The translations under genes were made by a program, and so were the position numbers. Shown here piece after piece: positions 1 through 12,794 of a DNA stretch of 64,000 bases; position 1 is the stretch's first letter, and the number at the start of each line of letters is the position of its first letter. The DNA is taken from the NCBI RefSeq assembly GCF_024323335.1, contig NC_066584.1:271909618-271973617 (forward strand), read 5' to 3'. The notes beneath the pieces were generated by a model. The model had not been told where the DNA came from, did not search any database, and was given only the letters and a program-made list of their open reading frames with translations. This stretch comes from Lathyrus oleraceus. Its lineage: Eukaryota > Streptophyta > Magnoliopsida > Fabales > Fabaceae.

Positions 1-1722
1 TTACACCTCATGCATGCATTCATTTTTTAGGTCATTTAGCATTTTCATTTCATCATGGCAATCGGAATCGGATCCAAGAAGCTTGAACATCATCCAGGAC
101 ACTTTGTGGGCTCTATTTAGATGATCAGTCAACACAAGGGAAAGACTTGAGTTACTTCCAACAGGGGTCTATTCGTCAGTCAAAACGTTAATCTTGAAGG
201 AGCAAAGGTTTGTTCATGAGCTGTCATGCTCGCTAGGCGAAGCCCACATGTTTTGAAAAAAATAAATAAATAAATAAAATAAAATAAATAAATAAAAGAA
301 AAAATCTTGGACTTGGACCTCTCTCATTTGAGCCCACAGGTCCACAAAAATCAGGTTATAAATTCAGAGTTTCAGTGAAACAAAATTTCATTCTATTCCT
401 ATTACCCTGTCTGGGAAAAAGATAGTGAGAGAAGAACCCTGGCGAAAAAGATAGTGAGAGAAGAGCTAACAGAGTTCAGAGCAACCTCCAGGCAACTCTG
501 AAAGGTTCATTCTGACTCACACACTTTCAGCTCAAGCAAACCCTAACATTGGTTTGCAAATCCAGCCGTACCATTTGATTTCAACCGATCTCTCCAATCA
601 GGTTTGCCCTTATTCCCATTACCTTTGTGCTTTGAAGTTGAATACTCTGAATGTTTGAGGTATGATGGATGAATTTCATTAGGTTTTTGCCCACGGGTTC
701 ATAATTATGTATGAATGTATAAATAATGCCTTGAATGCTTAATCGTTTAATTTCTGAAGTGTATGCCACAGGGTTTGAGGTTTCTGAAACCATACTGTTA
801 TCCATGAAAAACCATACTGTTTTGCTCTAATCTGTCTTACGTTTGTCATAGCATGTTTTCTCCTAATCCTTATCTTGTTTCACTAACCCTTTTGTTGAGT
901 TTTTGTGAAGGCTCACATGACTTTTGCAGGGATAGCTCGTTGGATATTCCACTTTGCTTGTGGGATACCATTTGGGAGATTTATTCTGAATGCCTTGTTG
1001 GCATATTTACTTTATACATGTTTGTTTTGTATGTGTTGGTATCCCCGCAGGTAGCGCGGTTCCTTCGTCAAGGACTACCTTTTTGCACGAGCATCCCAAA
1101 CCCTAACCCTTCATTGATTTTTCTTCTCCTAAACACACGTTTACTCCTTCTACTACAGGCGAGTAAGTCTTCAAAGGTCGAGCATCCGGTAGATTGCGTA
1201 GTAACGTCGTTCGTCCAAAACCCAATCCATAACCCCGTAGTTAGCCGAACTACGGCTTGCTCTGATTCTCATTCCAGATGAGATACGTAGGCATAAGACG
1301 CGATGTATTAGCGAGCACACATCCCCCCAACCCATAGGTCAGCTGAGCTACGAAGACTCTGATTCTCATATTCAGATGAGATACGTATGCAGTGGATGCG
1401 ACATCCGTGCGAGTCATTTTCTTTTAACCCTTTTTTTTAGTAAACAGCACAAGATAAACTCACACCCTTTAGACAAGAACTACAAAAGTGGATCCCGTAG
1501 AGTACTACGGATGCGTAGGGGTGCTAATACCTTCCCTTCGCATAACCGACTCCCGAACCCAAGATTTGGTTGCGAGACCTTGTCTTTTCCTTTCCTCTTT
1601 TCAGGTTTACTTCGAGCGTTTCCTTTCCCTCCTTTGGGATAAATAACGCACGGTGGCGACTCTTCTGTCATTTTCTTTCGCCGGTTGTTTTTTTCGCACA
1701 CTGTATTTTTCAGGTTGCGACA
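1..1722 (+). mobile_element. Ty3/gypsy Tat/Ogre-like LTR, 3' part (truncated by window edge)
   Basis: The stretch aligns by eye with the LTRs at 37244-38785 and 47939-48499. It shares the segment around the leader near 890-930, the GATGAGATACGTAGGCAT motif, the block around 1490-1620 and the end CAGGTTGCGACA at 1711-1722. The usual start TGTAACACC is missing because the window begins inside the LTR. After the terminal CA comes decayed copia sequence rather than a primer-binding site, so this is a 3' LTR or a solo LTR in plus orientation. It is diverged from the copies at 37-49 kb and belongs to a different insertion. Target duplication cannot be tested because the left flank is outside the window. 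Confidence 0.8.
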
Positions 1723-1732
1723 CTAATATAGT

Positions 1733-2064
1733 GTCTGAAACGTGCTAGATTCGAAATCTACTTCTAGAAATACATTGCCCTGTTACAAAAGCAACTTTAG
1801 TCTATTGTGACAACGTCAGCGCCGTGTACCTTTCCGATAATCCAACTTAACATCAACGCACCAAACACATCGAAATGGATATACACATTGTGCGGGAAAA
1901 AAGTTGCTCATTGTCAAGTGCGTGCATTACATGTTCCTTCCCATTATCAAATTACTGATATATTCACAAAGGTCCTTCCACTACAACTCTTTGGCGACTT
2001 TAGGAATAGTCTCAACATTCGTCCACCTTTAGTTTCGACTACGGGGGTGTATTTGACTATGTAA
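1733..2064 (+). pseudogene. copia RNase H / pol C-terminus fragment, copy 1
   Basis: Translation in shifting frames gives the copia RNase H end: a YCDN-like block near 1800, an H-Q-R-T-K-H-I-E-M type segment near 1860, and a tail reading NIRPPLVSTTGVY close to 2010-2050. These are typical of the last 90 codons of copia Pol. At least one frameshift separates the two halves. The right part is nearly repeated at 3251-3500. Confidence 0.65.
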
Positions 2065-2189
2065 ATATAGAAAGAATATAATTAAAGTTTATTAGAGTTT
2101 ATTGTAGTATACCATGTTGGGCTCGGGTAGTCATTTGAGGTGATTTAGGTAATGGAGAAAACCAACAAACAAGCGCTGATTATGGTGAA

Positions 2190-2760
2190 ACCTTTAGCCT
2201 TGTAGTCAATCCGGCTACTAATTGCATAGTACTTAGTGACGCCTTGTCAAAATCATGGTGCCTTTAATCAATTGGATGTTAAAAATACCTTCTTGCTCAT
2301 AAATCTTGATGAAATTGTGTACATACACCAACCTTCAGGCTTCCGTCATCCTTAATTCTCGGATCATGTGTGTTTGCTCAAAAAGTCTCTCTATGGACTT
2401 AAACAAACATCGTGCGTCTGGTATCAGCGGTTCACTGATTATGTTTCTATAATGGGATTCTCTCACAACATTTCTATTCATTCATTATTTATTTATCATA
2501 ATGGGAAAGCCATGGCTTACATTTTTCTCTATGTATATGACATTATCCTCACTGCTTCATCTGACTCTCTCCATGAGTATATTATGTCCAAGCTGAGTTC
2601 TGAATTTTCAATGAAGGACCTAGGTCTTCTGAGCTATTTTCTAGGCATCTCTGTTACTCAAAATTCAGTAGGTATTTTTCTCTCTCATAATTTTTTTGCA
2701 AAAGATATTATTGAACATGCAGGAATGTCCTAATGCAGACCAACCCTAACACTAGTGGAT
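2190..2760 (+). pseudogene. copia reverse transcriptase fragment
   Basis: An open stretch at 2368-2733 (121 codons) carries the copia RT signature LLKKSLYGLKQ followed by W-Y-Q-R-F. The catalytic YVDD motif appears as YVYD (FLYVYDIILTASS), so the first catalytic Asp of that pair is lost. It continues through the KDLG-LSYFLGI motif. Upstream, 2190-2360, other frames still read as the N-terminal RT with several stops. Reverse transcription from this copy is impossible. The lineage looks Ale/Ivana-like from motif wording only. Confidence 0.8.
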
Positions 2761-3172
2761 ACCAAATCAAAACTTAGTGGGTCCTCAGGTAATCCCTATA
2801 ATGATCCAACAAAATATTGAAGTCTTACTGGTGCATTACATTACATGACATTTATAAGATAATATATACCATATGCAGTTCATCAAGTGTACCTTTTTAT
2901 GCATGATTAAAAAATGCAACACATGTCTTCCTTAAAACGGATAATTTGTTACATTCAAGGTACTAATGAATTTTGCCTCCACATGTATTCTTCCTCCATC
3001 AACAAGCCCGTATCTTACATATACACTGATTATGTTGGTTGTCCATTCACAAGAAGATCTACCTATGAGTAGTGTATGTATCTTGGTGACAATTTGTTGT
3101 CTTGGTCCGCAAAATGTCAACATACCTTATCTCGATCGAGTGCAGAGGCAGAATACTGAGGAATATCTAATA

Positions 3173-3510
3173 TAGTGTCCGAGTCATGGTGGCTTTGAAA
3201 TCTACTTCTAGAACTCCATTTCCCTGTTACAAAAGCAATTTTAGTCTATTGTGACAACATCAGCTCCATGTACCTTTACGACAATCCAGTTCAACATCAA
3301 CGCACCAAACACATCGAAATGGATATACACTTTGTGTGGGAAAAAAGTTGCTCGCAGTAAAGTGTGTGTATTACATGTTCCCTATCGTTATCAAATTGCC
3401 AATATATTCACGAAAGGACCTTCCACTACAACTCTTTGACGACTTTAGGAATAGTTTCAACATTCGTCCACCTCCAGTTTCGACTATGAGGGTGTATTCA
3501 ACTATGTAAG
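3173..3510 (+). pseudogene. copia RNase H / pol C-terminus fragment, copy 2
   Basis: This is a close relative of 1733-2064. Both copies share the run from the CTACTTCTAGAA segment through the codons for IRPP and a GVY-like end. Substitutions differ between the two, and a frameshift near 3410 separates the last block. It follows 400 bp of further decayed pol sequence, so it is probably the original 3' end of the RT fragment at 2190-2760. Confidence 0.65.
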
Positions 3511-4185
3511 TATAGAAAGGATATAAATAGAGTTTATTGTAAATAATGATTGAATATTTTATTTAGGATTATTAGGGGTACATTTGATATATACATATAT
3601 GATACCCATATCAATGAAAAAGGCACAACCAATATTCATATATCTATCAAACACTTTTTGTAAGAATTAGTGTATAGATTTTCTTAAAGAAATTTAATTA
3701 TGTTATGGTGTTGTGCGCAATCACAACGGCAGTGCAGAAGCATGTAGGTGGACCAGTAATGGAAAATATTGGGTTTTAGAAAATATAAATTTCTTTTTTT
3801 TTTAAATAACAAGATCCTATTAAAATAATGAGTAACTCTTGAACAAACAAAAAACAAAACAAAAAAGTACTTAGGCAGTCATAACCTGCTATTGTAGGTA
3901 AAAAGTACAATTTTTTAATGGTGAGCAAAATAGACTAGTCCAAACTAAATGTCAATGCATTATAATGTAGAAAGAATTTTAGTAGTATTCGTGAGTAAAG
4001 CTACTGTTGTAGCTTTTGTGTTCTAAAGTTTTTACAATGATCTTTATGAAAACTTTATAATATAAGAAAAATAAACCATAAAAAAAATTTAAAAAGTTTT
4101 TAAAATGTTAAAAAAAAAAGCTCTAAAATTATTAGGAGGTATATTAATAATTTTTGGGATAAGAATTTTCTAAGAGAGAGGGAAC

Positions 4186-4245
4186 CACGTCCGTATTAGT
4201 CGAGGTGGCGAACTGGAAAACCAGTTCGAGTCTGGTTCTTGGCTA
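4186..4245 (+). other. tRNA-like A-box/B-box pair (possible SINE or tRNA relic)
   Basis: TAGTCGAGGTGG resembles a pol III A box, and GTTCGAGTC about 30 bases later resembles a B box. The spacing is short for a tRNA gene and no cloverleaf closes, so a functional tRNA is not claimed. It may be the head of an old SINE or a coincidence. Confidence 0.25.
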
Positions 4246-4719
4246 TTCATTATATATGAGTATCTATTCTCATATTTATTTTTAAAAAATCAGGGAAAAT
4301 AGATATATATTTATAGTGGTCTTAATCATCATACATAATTTATCTATGCGTGCGAAGATATGTTCTTACTAGATGAAGAATGAAGGGAAAGTTTGAGACT
4401 TTTTGGCAAAATTTGGATTAAAAAAAACTGTGGTGTTTATTTTGAAGGAAAAAAAGAAGTGAGGGAATGTAAGTTAAGAGAGAAAGGGATTGAGATATAG
4501 ATAAATGTATAGGAATGGAAGTTAGATGATTCAATTCTAATTTTGTTATTGAAAGTGGCTTTTAGAAAGAATGACTTTGAAGAATCTTATGAGAGTGTTG
4601 AAAAAAAATTCGCTAAATAATCTATGTTGTATTATGATAAACCAGCATAGTCACATTCTAGCCAAAGGTTAGATAATATGATTTACATAATTAAACAAAT
4701 CAACATTTTTTTATTTCAT

Positions 4720-4850
4720 CTTGATCAAGAGGATGACTTCAAAGATAATGAATGAGCAAGCATCTCTGAATGTATATGAAGTTAGTACCTGCAAACACTT
4801 TAATACTTAGACCGGTAAATGAATGATGAGTTATATGTATGTGTAGTAGA
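4720..4850. repeat. dispersed repeat fragment related to 32260-32385 and 52640-52765
   Basis: The text around GTACCTGCAAACACTTTAAT, continuing into GGTAAATGAATGATGAG, is similar to GTACTTGCAACCACTTCAAT and what follows it near 32330 and 52710. The similarity is imperfect but extends for about 100 bases. It suggests a shared old repeat, probably part of a retrotransposon LTR lying in minus orientation. Confidence 0.45.
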
Positions 4851-5709
4851 AAACTGAATAGTTTCAAATGTCTTCGTATAGGGATTCTAATATATTGGTT
4901 TTGCGACTAAGGTCGGGGATCATAATTGTTTGAATCATTTCCATAATTGGAGCTTATGTTTATGCATGTTTCCTTATCCTTGTCTCATAATAGCTATTAT
5001 TGAATTTATGTATGGTCCAAAACAATTAACTCCTAAGTCGATAGTCCGAGAGAATATAGATACAACTTAGCCTAAGTGATGAAGATAATCCAAAGTAGTT
5101 TTTATTTGAAACCAAAGGTAAAAATCGAGAGAATAAAGTGGAAACTTAAATAAAGTGGTCAAGATAATTCGAAGAGGGTTTTATCTAGAAGTTTGATTTT
5201 GTCAGGTTATTCTTTTTAGGAAGCAACGATACTACCTTTATCAGCTAATGTTTCATTTAATCGATATGGGAGATGACTTTGTATTGAACATCCAAAACTA
5301 ATGAAACTAGTGATTTTTGTTGACATTCTTCTTATCGGTGGACCATGGGGTTTCATTTGGAGAGATATTTAAAAAAGTAGTTCTTCTTTACGCTAAAACT
5401 CTACAAAATTTTACTTCTTCTTCAGAGTCTCATTGTTACTCTTTTTGAATATATGCTTTGACAATATTGTCTTATTATTTTGATGATCGATAATTAAAGG
5501 AAAACATGCACACACAAAAGTTTTTATATTGATCTCGTTCTTCATAGTCATATTAATGAAATTATGTTCAGTCTATTAGGATCATATGTAAATAGTAAAA
5601 ATCTATAAATATAAAACAAATAAACTTAAAAAAATGTGTTCTAAAAATATATTTGAATAAATATTTTTAAAGAAAACTCTTTGAGTGGGAGAATTTTTGT
5701 AAAAACATG

Positions 5710-5962
5710 TATAGTCGATTATGACTTGTACCATAATAGATTAAGAATGTTAAGTCATCCTCTGTGATTATAAATATGTGTTGTAATCAATTATGTCATA
5801 ATGCATGATCAATTAGGCATGTGGAATCTAACTCCACATTTTTTCAATTAGCTGAATAATTCATTATGGCACTTATGATGATCGATTATACTTCATATGA
5901 GGTCTATATTTATTAAAATAGTTTTGATAATTGATTATGACACTCATCATAATCTATTATGG
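5710..5962. repeat. degenerate direct/inverted ATTATG-type repeats
   Basis: About four pairs of related words recur at irregular 50-80 base spacing: CGATTATGAC...CATAATAGATTA, CAATTATGTCATAATG, CATTATGGC...GATCGATTAT and TGATTATGAC...ATAATCTATTATG. Each pair is an imperfect inverted repeat. No coding or element boundary is visible. Confidence 0.45.
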
Positions 5963-6846
5963 GCGTTGTAACGAGTCTTAATGGGTTTGACCATAAATGT
6001 GTCCACCAAAGTGAAATAGGAAGAAACCCGGTGAGAGACAATATTTCCTTGGTAGGAAAATTGAAGGTGTTTGAGGATGTGAATAAGAAGGATGAAGATA
6101 ACCTAAATATAGTTGAGGATACGACTTACCATGTTGATATTTTGGGAAATTTGAGACGGAATCTGAGGAAAATGTTCAAGAATTTTAGGATAATTCCTTT
6201 AACCCAAGGATTTACATTGGGAAAACCCAGCAAGAGCTCATAACTAAAATCGAACATCTAAAGCATGATACTATTGAGATGCTCTATTGTTGTGCTATTT
6301 ATATGTGTAAGTATACACAGTCCAATATTGGCAAGTGATGTAAAAGTAATAGTGTAGATCCCATATAGATTGTACTAACTTAAGTTGATTCTCATCGTAA
6401 AACTTTGTGAATAGTCATGAGCAAAAGATAATAATAATGGTTGTTGTCACATATTCAGGTTTAACACTGATGAATACGAGTAAATAAGTTAAATTTATAG
6501 TGAGATACATGTTGGGAAGTGATCGATTTAATGAGTTTCCTATTTTGTGTGTGAATGATGAGGTCCGTCATGACAGATGAGGCAGAAAGTGATCTAGTGG
6601 TGTATGTTTACAACATCAAAGCATATGCATTAAGTTAGGGAAAAATCTCTAGGTCTCGTAATAACAATAAAGCATGTATTATATAAGTTATGATTTCCCC
6701 TATGATTTTAGTCTTTTATATATAAAGAGTCTAATCTAATGAATATGTTTATCCTACTATTTTCAACCACATTCACCATGAGTTCCACTTATAAAAGGAT
6801 CTCTCAACATTAAAGCTTTTACACATTTCTAGGGTGATCACACATA

Positions 6847-6851
6847 GAAAA
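6847..6851. repeat. target site duplication GAAAA, left copy
   Basis: GAAAA immediately precedes the left LTR end (TGAAATTCTGG) and recurs at 14636-14640 immediately after the right LTR end (CACCTACA). Confidence 0.85.
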
Positions 6852-8694
6852 TGAAATTCTGGTGTAGTTAGAGTTTAGATGTTCTACTCCAAGTAATGAC
6901 ATCTGATCTAACATTGTAACTAATACAGCAAGACAGTTATACAAATTACAACCTAGTACTGATATGCACACATTCACAGATGTCACGACATCTGCTACTA
7001 TATCACCATAAAATGGAAGAACACCCAGTTCTGTCCATCTGGTACACAGGCACAACAGAGATCAAACATAGCACTTACTTCTGTTGAGCCTGCACAGTTA
7101 TCAGCATGATATCTCAACATTGATTTGAACATCATCTGTTACAGCATTACAGGTTTACCTTATTTTATAACAGACAAAATTATAACATGCAAAAGGTAAA
7201 AACACAAGTAATTGTTAACCCAGTTCGGTGCAACATCACCTACGTCTGGGGGCATACCAAGCCAGGAAGAAGATCCACTATTAGTAGTATCAATTCAAAG
7301 CTAAATTCACCCGTTTACAACTTATCACTTAATCCCTACCCAATGCAATCTATACCTAGGAACTCCTAGATAGAAACCTCCAGTTTCCATTCCTATCACC
7401 ACAATTACAATGTAATGCTAAACAACTTGAACTTGCTTCACAGCTTCGTTCAAGAACATAATCACTCTTGCCTACAGGATTTGAGTTACAAATACTCTCA
7501 GCTTTGAACACTGAGAAAACAACTTGAACTTGCTTCACAGCTTTGTTCAAGAACATAATCACTCTTGCCTACAGGCTTTGAGTTACAAATACTCTTAGCT
7601 TTGAACACTGAGAAACACATGGTAACCATCCCACAGGTTGGGAGGTTTACCTCACACACACCCCTAAATTTTCATTCTAGGAGGCTTACAAATACTAGGT
7701 TACAAAGTGCTATTTATAACCTAATCACCCAACTGGATTTGGGCCTTCAGAAAATCGCAGCAACTTGTTCTTTGCTGTTACAAAGTCAGCAAAAACTTTC
7801 TGCTACAAACAAGGTCTTCAATCCTAAAATCTCTCCATATATATCTCCTTATTTTGAGCCTATATATATATTCCAAGACCTCCACAAATAATGCCACATA
7901 GGATTCTAACTAATTTCCAGATATTAGTGTGCTAACAAATAGGCTATTTGTTAGGTTCCTTAATTGTAGCTTGGTTGTTGGTTTCCTGGATTTTAGCCTG
8001 AGAAAAATGCTGAAACAGAAAAACTAAACAACCTACAATATAGCATATGCTGTCAGGAATGAATGTCACAACATTCAGCTTGACATCAAGGACCATATGC
8101 TAAGTCTGTTTTTCCTGAAAATAGACTGTACATAATTTGCTGAACTGTACAGGACCCACCTGTCCATTCTACAGTAGCAGCTTACAATAATAAATGTCAA
8201 GGCATCCAATTTGACATTTACACATTTAGCCTTAAGTCAGTTCTGTTTTCCTCTTGAAGAACAGACTTAGAAACATACTGAAGTGTAGCAGAACTCCACT
8301 CTGTTTATTGTTCAGTATATGCTGTCAATGATGAATGTCATAACATCCAGTTTGACATTCAGACAGTAGGCCTTATGCCAGGTCTGGTATTTCCTTGATA
8401 ACCAGACTGGAAATAAACACTGAGTTCTAACAGAACACCAACTGTTCTATTCCTCAGTATTTGCTGACAGGGATGAATGTCACCACATCCAATTTGACAT
8501 TCAACAAATCCTGTATTAGCTAATCCTGCAGTAAACTACTCAAGTGTGTCATGACATCAGTCAAGACATCAGAGTACAGTTAGATATTCTAACCTACAAT
8601 GCAGTCACACCTTCACACCATGTCATGACATCAGTCAAGACATTAGAATCCAGCTAGTGTTTTACCATACAATGCAGCCAATTAAACACCTACA
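6852..8694 (-). repeat. 3' LTR (minus orientation) of the non-autonomous SIRE-like element
   Basis: The plus strand reads TGAAATTCTGGTG at the left and CAATTAAACACCTACA at the right; on the minus strand this is TGTAGGTG...CCAGAATTTCA. It is collinear with 12795-14635 over its whole length. An internal 97-bp unit is repeated twice at 7421-7612. Confidence 0.92.
7421..7612. repeat. 97-bp tandem duplication inside the LTR
   Basis: Two copies of a 97-bp unit beginning AACAACTTGAACTTGC are adjacent and nearly identical. The same pair is present in the right LTR at about 13363-13555, so it predates this insertion. Confidence 0.85.
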
Positions 8695-8709
8695 AACTCC
8701 CCCTTTGGC
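8695..8709 (-). other. polypurine tract of the non-autonomous element
   Basis: Directly beside the left LTR the plus strand reads AACTCCCCCTTTGGC, i.e. GCCAAAGGGGGAGTT on the minus strand. It is the plus-strand priming site and closely matches the tract of SIRE element B at 49924-49936. Confidence 0.88.
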
Positions 8710-11700
8710 AAATTTTTGGCTAAAACACTTTGATCCCCATAACAGAGTTCATAGCAGCGGAATCACACATCTAGCAGGAAATAAACCTAGCTAATACACT
8801 CAGAGTGGCAGCACACTCACATACATGGAAGTTAAATAAAAACTTCACAAAGCAGCACACATCAGCTGCTGCAGGGGGGGAATCTTCGAATCTGTCAAGA
8901 ACGTCTGTTTTCACAGACCAATCTGTTGTCTGGGGTATCACCTGTTACTCCCCCTTTTTGTCAAAAATATTGCCAAAGTCAACGACATAAACAAAAAAAA
9001 ATGACAGACTTACAGACTTGGTTTTACTTCACAAATTCAACCAAGTTAGTACCCACTTGATCTTGCTTCACAGCTTAGATCAGGTAATCACCCACTTTTG
9101 CTTTACAGTAGGTACAACCATATCAGATTCCAAGACTTTGAGTCTGACATCTTGATCCACTCCTGCATGAACACTTTCTTGAACTCCAGCAGGCACATAA
9201 GATATCTTATGTTAAGACATCACATATGACATCTTGTGAATACTCTGTCCTTTTTGTTAACAAGGCAGACTATCAGCAGCAGGAGCAAAAACAATTACTA
9301 GTTATGGCTACTAGTAATACACACATGCACAAGGGTACTTCTCCTCCCCCTAAAACTTTGCAACAATCAGAATTACTAGTTATGGATGCAACTAGTAAGA
9401 CACACAAATGTACAATGCACAAGGGTACTTCTTCTCCCCCTAAATCTGTGCATTCATCAAATAACAGCTGCTGTAACTCCAGCACCTGTACCAGCCAGAA
9501 TGTCCTACTGGCATCTGCTTCCATATTTCCTTATGACTGTAAGTTTCAGAAGGAAATAAAAATATTGTCCAAGGCAATGTCATGACATCCGGTCAGACAT
9601 TCTTCTGCTCACTCAGCCTTGACACATACCACATCATCCCACTAGCTAACAGGTTTCCAAACCTTGTTATCTGAGAACACATAGACCACAAGCTTGATGA
9701 TTACTTGCAGTGCAAGGACAGAACTCCCCCTGTCATGAACAACCTACTCTCCTCTTGAAACTGGGAGATCACACATGATCATATCCAACATCCCAAGGTT
9801 GGACCTTCACATACTTCCTGATTCAAAGAGAACCCAGACCACTTGATGAATGGAAAACATAAGACGCATCTTCATGTCTTCAAGAGCACACCCTCTGTTC
9901 AACCCTCTTGGCTGAACACATCCACACTCTGTGTCAATCTCAGAACAGAAAACCACTTCACAAAATGTTCTAACATTAGTTAGGACATCCTCACAACATA
10001 ACAGGGAACACCATCTGAGAGTCTTCAGATATTGCTGAGTCACCAGCTTGATCAAGAAGAACCCAGACATAAATTGGGACATATACATTTTCATCCCATT
10101 ACAAGAGATACTCTTCCATAGATAGCTCAGAACTCCTACCACAAGCTCCAAGAGATGAATAGAAGACACCTCCTTTAGTCTTCAACTTACTACTTTTCTG
10201 CTCAAAAGTAATTTGCCTCAGACTTTCCTCAAGAATAATCAGCTGCCATATGTGGATTATCTTGATTCTTCGAACTCACTTCTGAGATAGACCAAATGCC
10301 ACTGGTTGATTACCTCCTTCATGAATCCTCATATGAAAAGGTCAAATACTGCTTTTTGACCTCCCCAAGTTTATCAGACTTCTCCCAAAGATATTCTGAC
10401 CTTCCAAGTGAGATTTGAACTTCAAGTTACATGTTAAACAAAGCTTAGGGTCTCTAAGACATGAACATGTAACATCTTCTCCAACCAGCAACTCCTAAGA
10501 ACTGCAATGAGAACGATCCTTTTGAAGTACCCAATCTACAACTCTGTAGACCCTTCTATCTTAAGTTGATGTGCCACTTCATCAACTAAGAATCTGATGT
10601 TAAACCAAATGTCACAACATTGTGTTTAGACATCTAGCTGTTGAATTCAGCTCCTTCTTCTGCCACTTGAAAGAACTTCCTCCCTTCACAGAACAAGAGT
10701 TCAATGTTCTCATAGACTTGATTGTGGAACCAAGTTTGAGTAAACAACCTCCATCCTGCAGGTTTGCAGTTAAGTCATCCAAGCTCACACCTTGATGAAT
10801 TACTGCTTCTTCTCCAAAGACATCAGACACTCTGATGCATGAGTCTTCAGAAGGACCAGTTAGAACCTAACCCTTCAGCTATACCAAGGATTTTACTTCC
10901 TAAGGCAAGGCTGTTTCCATGATGTCAAGAATGCTGCCACTTGTTCTTGACTCCACAGTGTGCATAAGCTAATGCACTTCCTTACCTAGATCAGAAATAA
11001 ACTTATCCAAGTAACCACCATCAAGACTATGATGTCTTCTTCTTCTTGTACATACCAAGGCTGAACATGTTTCTTGCCAGGAAACCTTTTCAGAGATCAT
11101 ATGCTTTTGCTGCCACCAAAGAGATAGATCATAAGCCAATGTACTATCCTTCCTATGATTCTGCACAGGGTCTTGAAGAAGTGATGTTCCAACATCTTTA
11201 AGAACATCAGTTATCTTGAGCTCCAAGGATAATCAATTAAACACTTGTACTTGGCACAAGTAGACATTGATCTTAAATCCTTTCCCAATTATCCTTTCAG
11301 ATACTTCCACCATAAGACTACTTTGAAAGTACTCTTCTTGTGTCAACATCTTCTGCTTGCAAGCACCTCGACAATTTTGAAAGTCTTCCCAGATTAAATT
11401 CACCCTTAGGAATAAGAGAGATGAATTCTTCCTTGCAAATGTGTCACACAACCCCCAGAACCCTTGTGACACAGGTCAACAGCCAACCAGACCCTAGGTT
11501 GACCAGACTTGAGGAGGTTAACCAAAACTCCCCCTCAACTTAACAATCATGGAAACTCCACACCAATAACCATGCATTGTATATAAATGTCTCAACCTGA
11601 CATACACCATCCCTACCAGTGGCAACTAACTCTATGAGTTATACCCATACATACTCCAATCACACCAATCAGACTCCAGCTGACCATAAGTACTAGTGAT

Positions 11701-12780
11701 ACAAAACAGCACCAGTCAATGGTAAATATGCATTGCTAGAGCATACTACCTCAACTAACCTCTGAATCTTCATATTCTCACTCCTCGAAAGAACTGCCAC
11801 TTCTGAAACGTGGTGTTTGAATAACAAGATTCATGGTTCCAATCCTCTTAAATGGTATAGCAATCAGGTTATCCCATTATTAACTACTAACATCCAGGGG
11901 ACTTGTCTTCCAACACAACATAGTACTTCAGGGAACAGCTATCCAACCCTGATCAATCAACAGGAATATGCCAAACAGCAGGAGATTGCACAATGTCACA
12001 TCTCAACCAGCTCAACTTCTAGAGATCAGACTTCTAAAGGTGACCTTCTTGAGCACACACACAGTTGACCCTACCCTTGTCAACTTAGCACACACAGATG
12101 TCTCCTCTTCCAGGTGAGGAGTAGGTTCCAAACAGAAGTATCCCTTTGTTTGATACCTAAAAACATCTGCTCTTCAACCAGTAGCTGCATACTTGTTGAA
12201 CAACATGTTCTAACATCGCATAGAACATTAGTTCCACCTCCTTGGAACAAACCTTCCTTGAAGGTCTTCAAGGTCTTCATACACCCTACTCAAGTGAGTA
12301 AAAGAATCAGTGATTAAGTGATTCTTACCATCCTGGGGTGAGAACGTCATGATGAGTGGACTTGAGAAGACACAAGTATCTTTGACATCTTCAGTAGATT
12401 ATGATGAGATCTTGAATACAGCACATCCACATGAGGGGAAACAACATCAGAGTTTGAGTTTTGCCAGGTATTATGCAGCGGAAATCATAATACAACTCAA
12501 CCTATGAACACACACTTCACCAGATCAGCCTCCAAGACCATACCAAGTTTGAATGTGATTCAATACTGGCACAGCTGTCCCACACACAGGCCAATTGCCA
12601 CCCTCCAGAGACAGGTACACACCATTCCTGTCATGAACAGTCCATCCACCTACTTCAAGGGACCATTCAGGGAAATTACAGAACCTTTCACAGGTTCCAG
12701 CATCAGTACTAACATAACTCCTTACAAGATACCAGAAAGTATCACCCATGGATCTCATCCAGAAGCAGAACAGGATGCCT
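8710..12780 (-). other. non-coding internal region of the SIRE-like element
   Basis: The open stretches here are all under about 120 codons, are not collinear and carry no gag, zinc-knuckle, protease, integrase or RT motif. The part near the polypurine tract carries CT-rich phrases matching the 3' UTR style of SIRE B, including two diverged repeats near 9285-9350 and 9365-9440. The rest is unique within the window. The region behaves like the filler of a large retrotransposon derivative (LARD). Confidence 0.75.
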
Positions 12781-12794
12781 GCTCTGATACCAAT
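12781..12794 (-). other. primer-binding site, initiator tRNA-Met type
   Basis: The plus strand GCTCTGATACCAAT is ATTGGTATCAGAGC on the minus strand. It is the standard copia primer site, directly after the LTR end CCAGAATTTCA. Confidence 0.92.

Larger units (their letters stand above)
1723..3660 (+). mobile_element. decayed Ty1/copia retrotransposon remnant
   Basis: Between the gypsy LTR and AT-rich DNA lie fragments of a copia pol gene: an RNase H/3'-end block (1733-2064), an RT block (about 2190-2760), then a second RNase H/3'-end block (3173-3510). The tail after about 3510 resembles 3' UTR and LTR sequence. Stops and frameshifts are frequent, so the element is old. The order (3' end, then RT, then 3' end again) implies a partial tandem duplication or two overlapping fragments. 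No LTR pair or target duplication is visible. Confidence 0.75.
3661..6846. other. AT-rich intergenic stretch, no recognised gene
   Basis: No ORF of recognisable family, no LTR pair and no RNA gene is evident in these 3.2 kb. Composition is strongly AT-rich with many A and T runs. Three minor signals are listed separately: a tRNA-like box pair near 4190, a segment (about 4720-4850) resembling 32260-32385, and a cluster of ATTATG-type repeats at 5710-5962. An open stretch at 5959-6243 (94 codons) has no family resemblance and is probably chance. Confidence 0.6.

Noticed and set aside
853..1281. 142-codon plus-strand opening in the first LTR
   Set aside because: Lies wholly inside a gypsy LTR and is not matched as a frame in the other LTR copies; chance opening.
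9226..9585. 119-codon plus-strand opening inside the minus-strand SIRE-like element
   Set aside because: Antisense to the element, low-complexity, and explained by diverged non-coding repeats of the 3' UTR.
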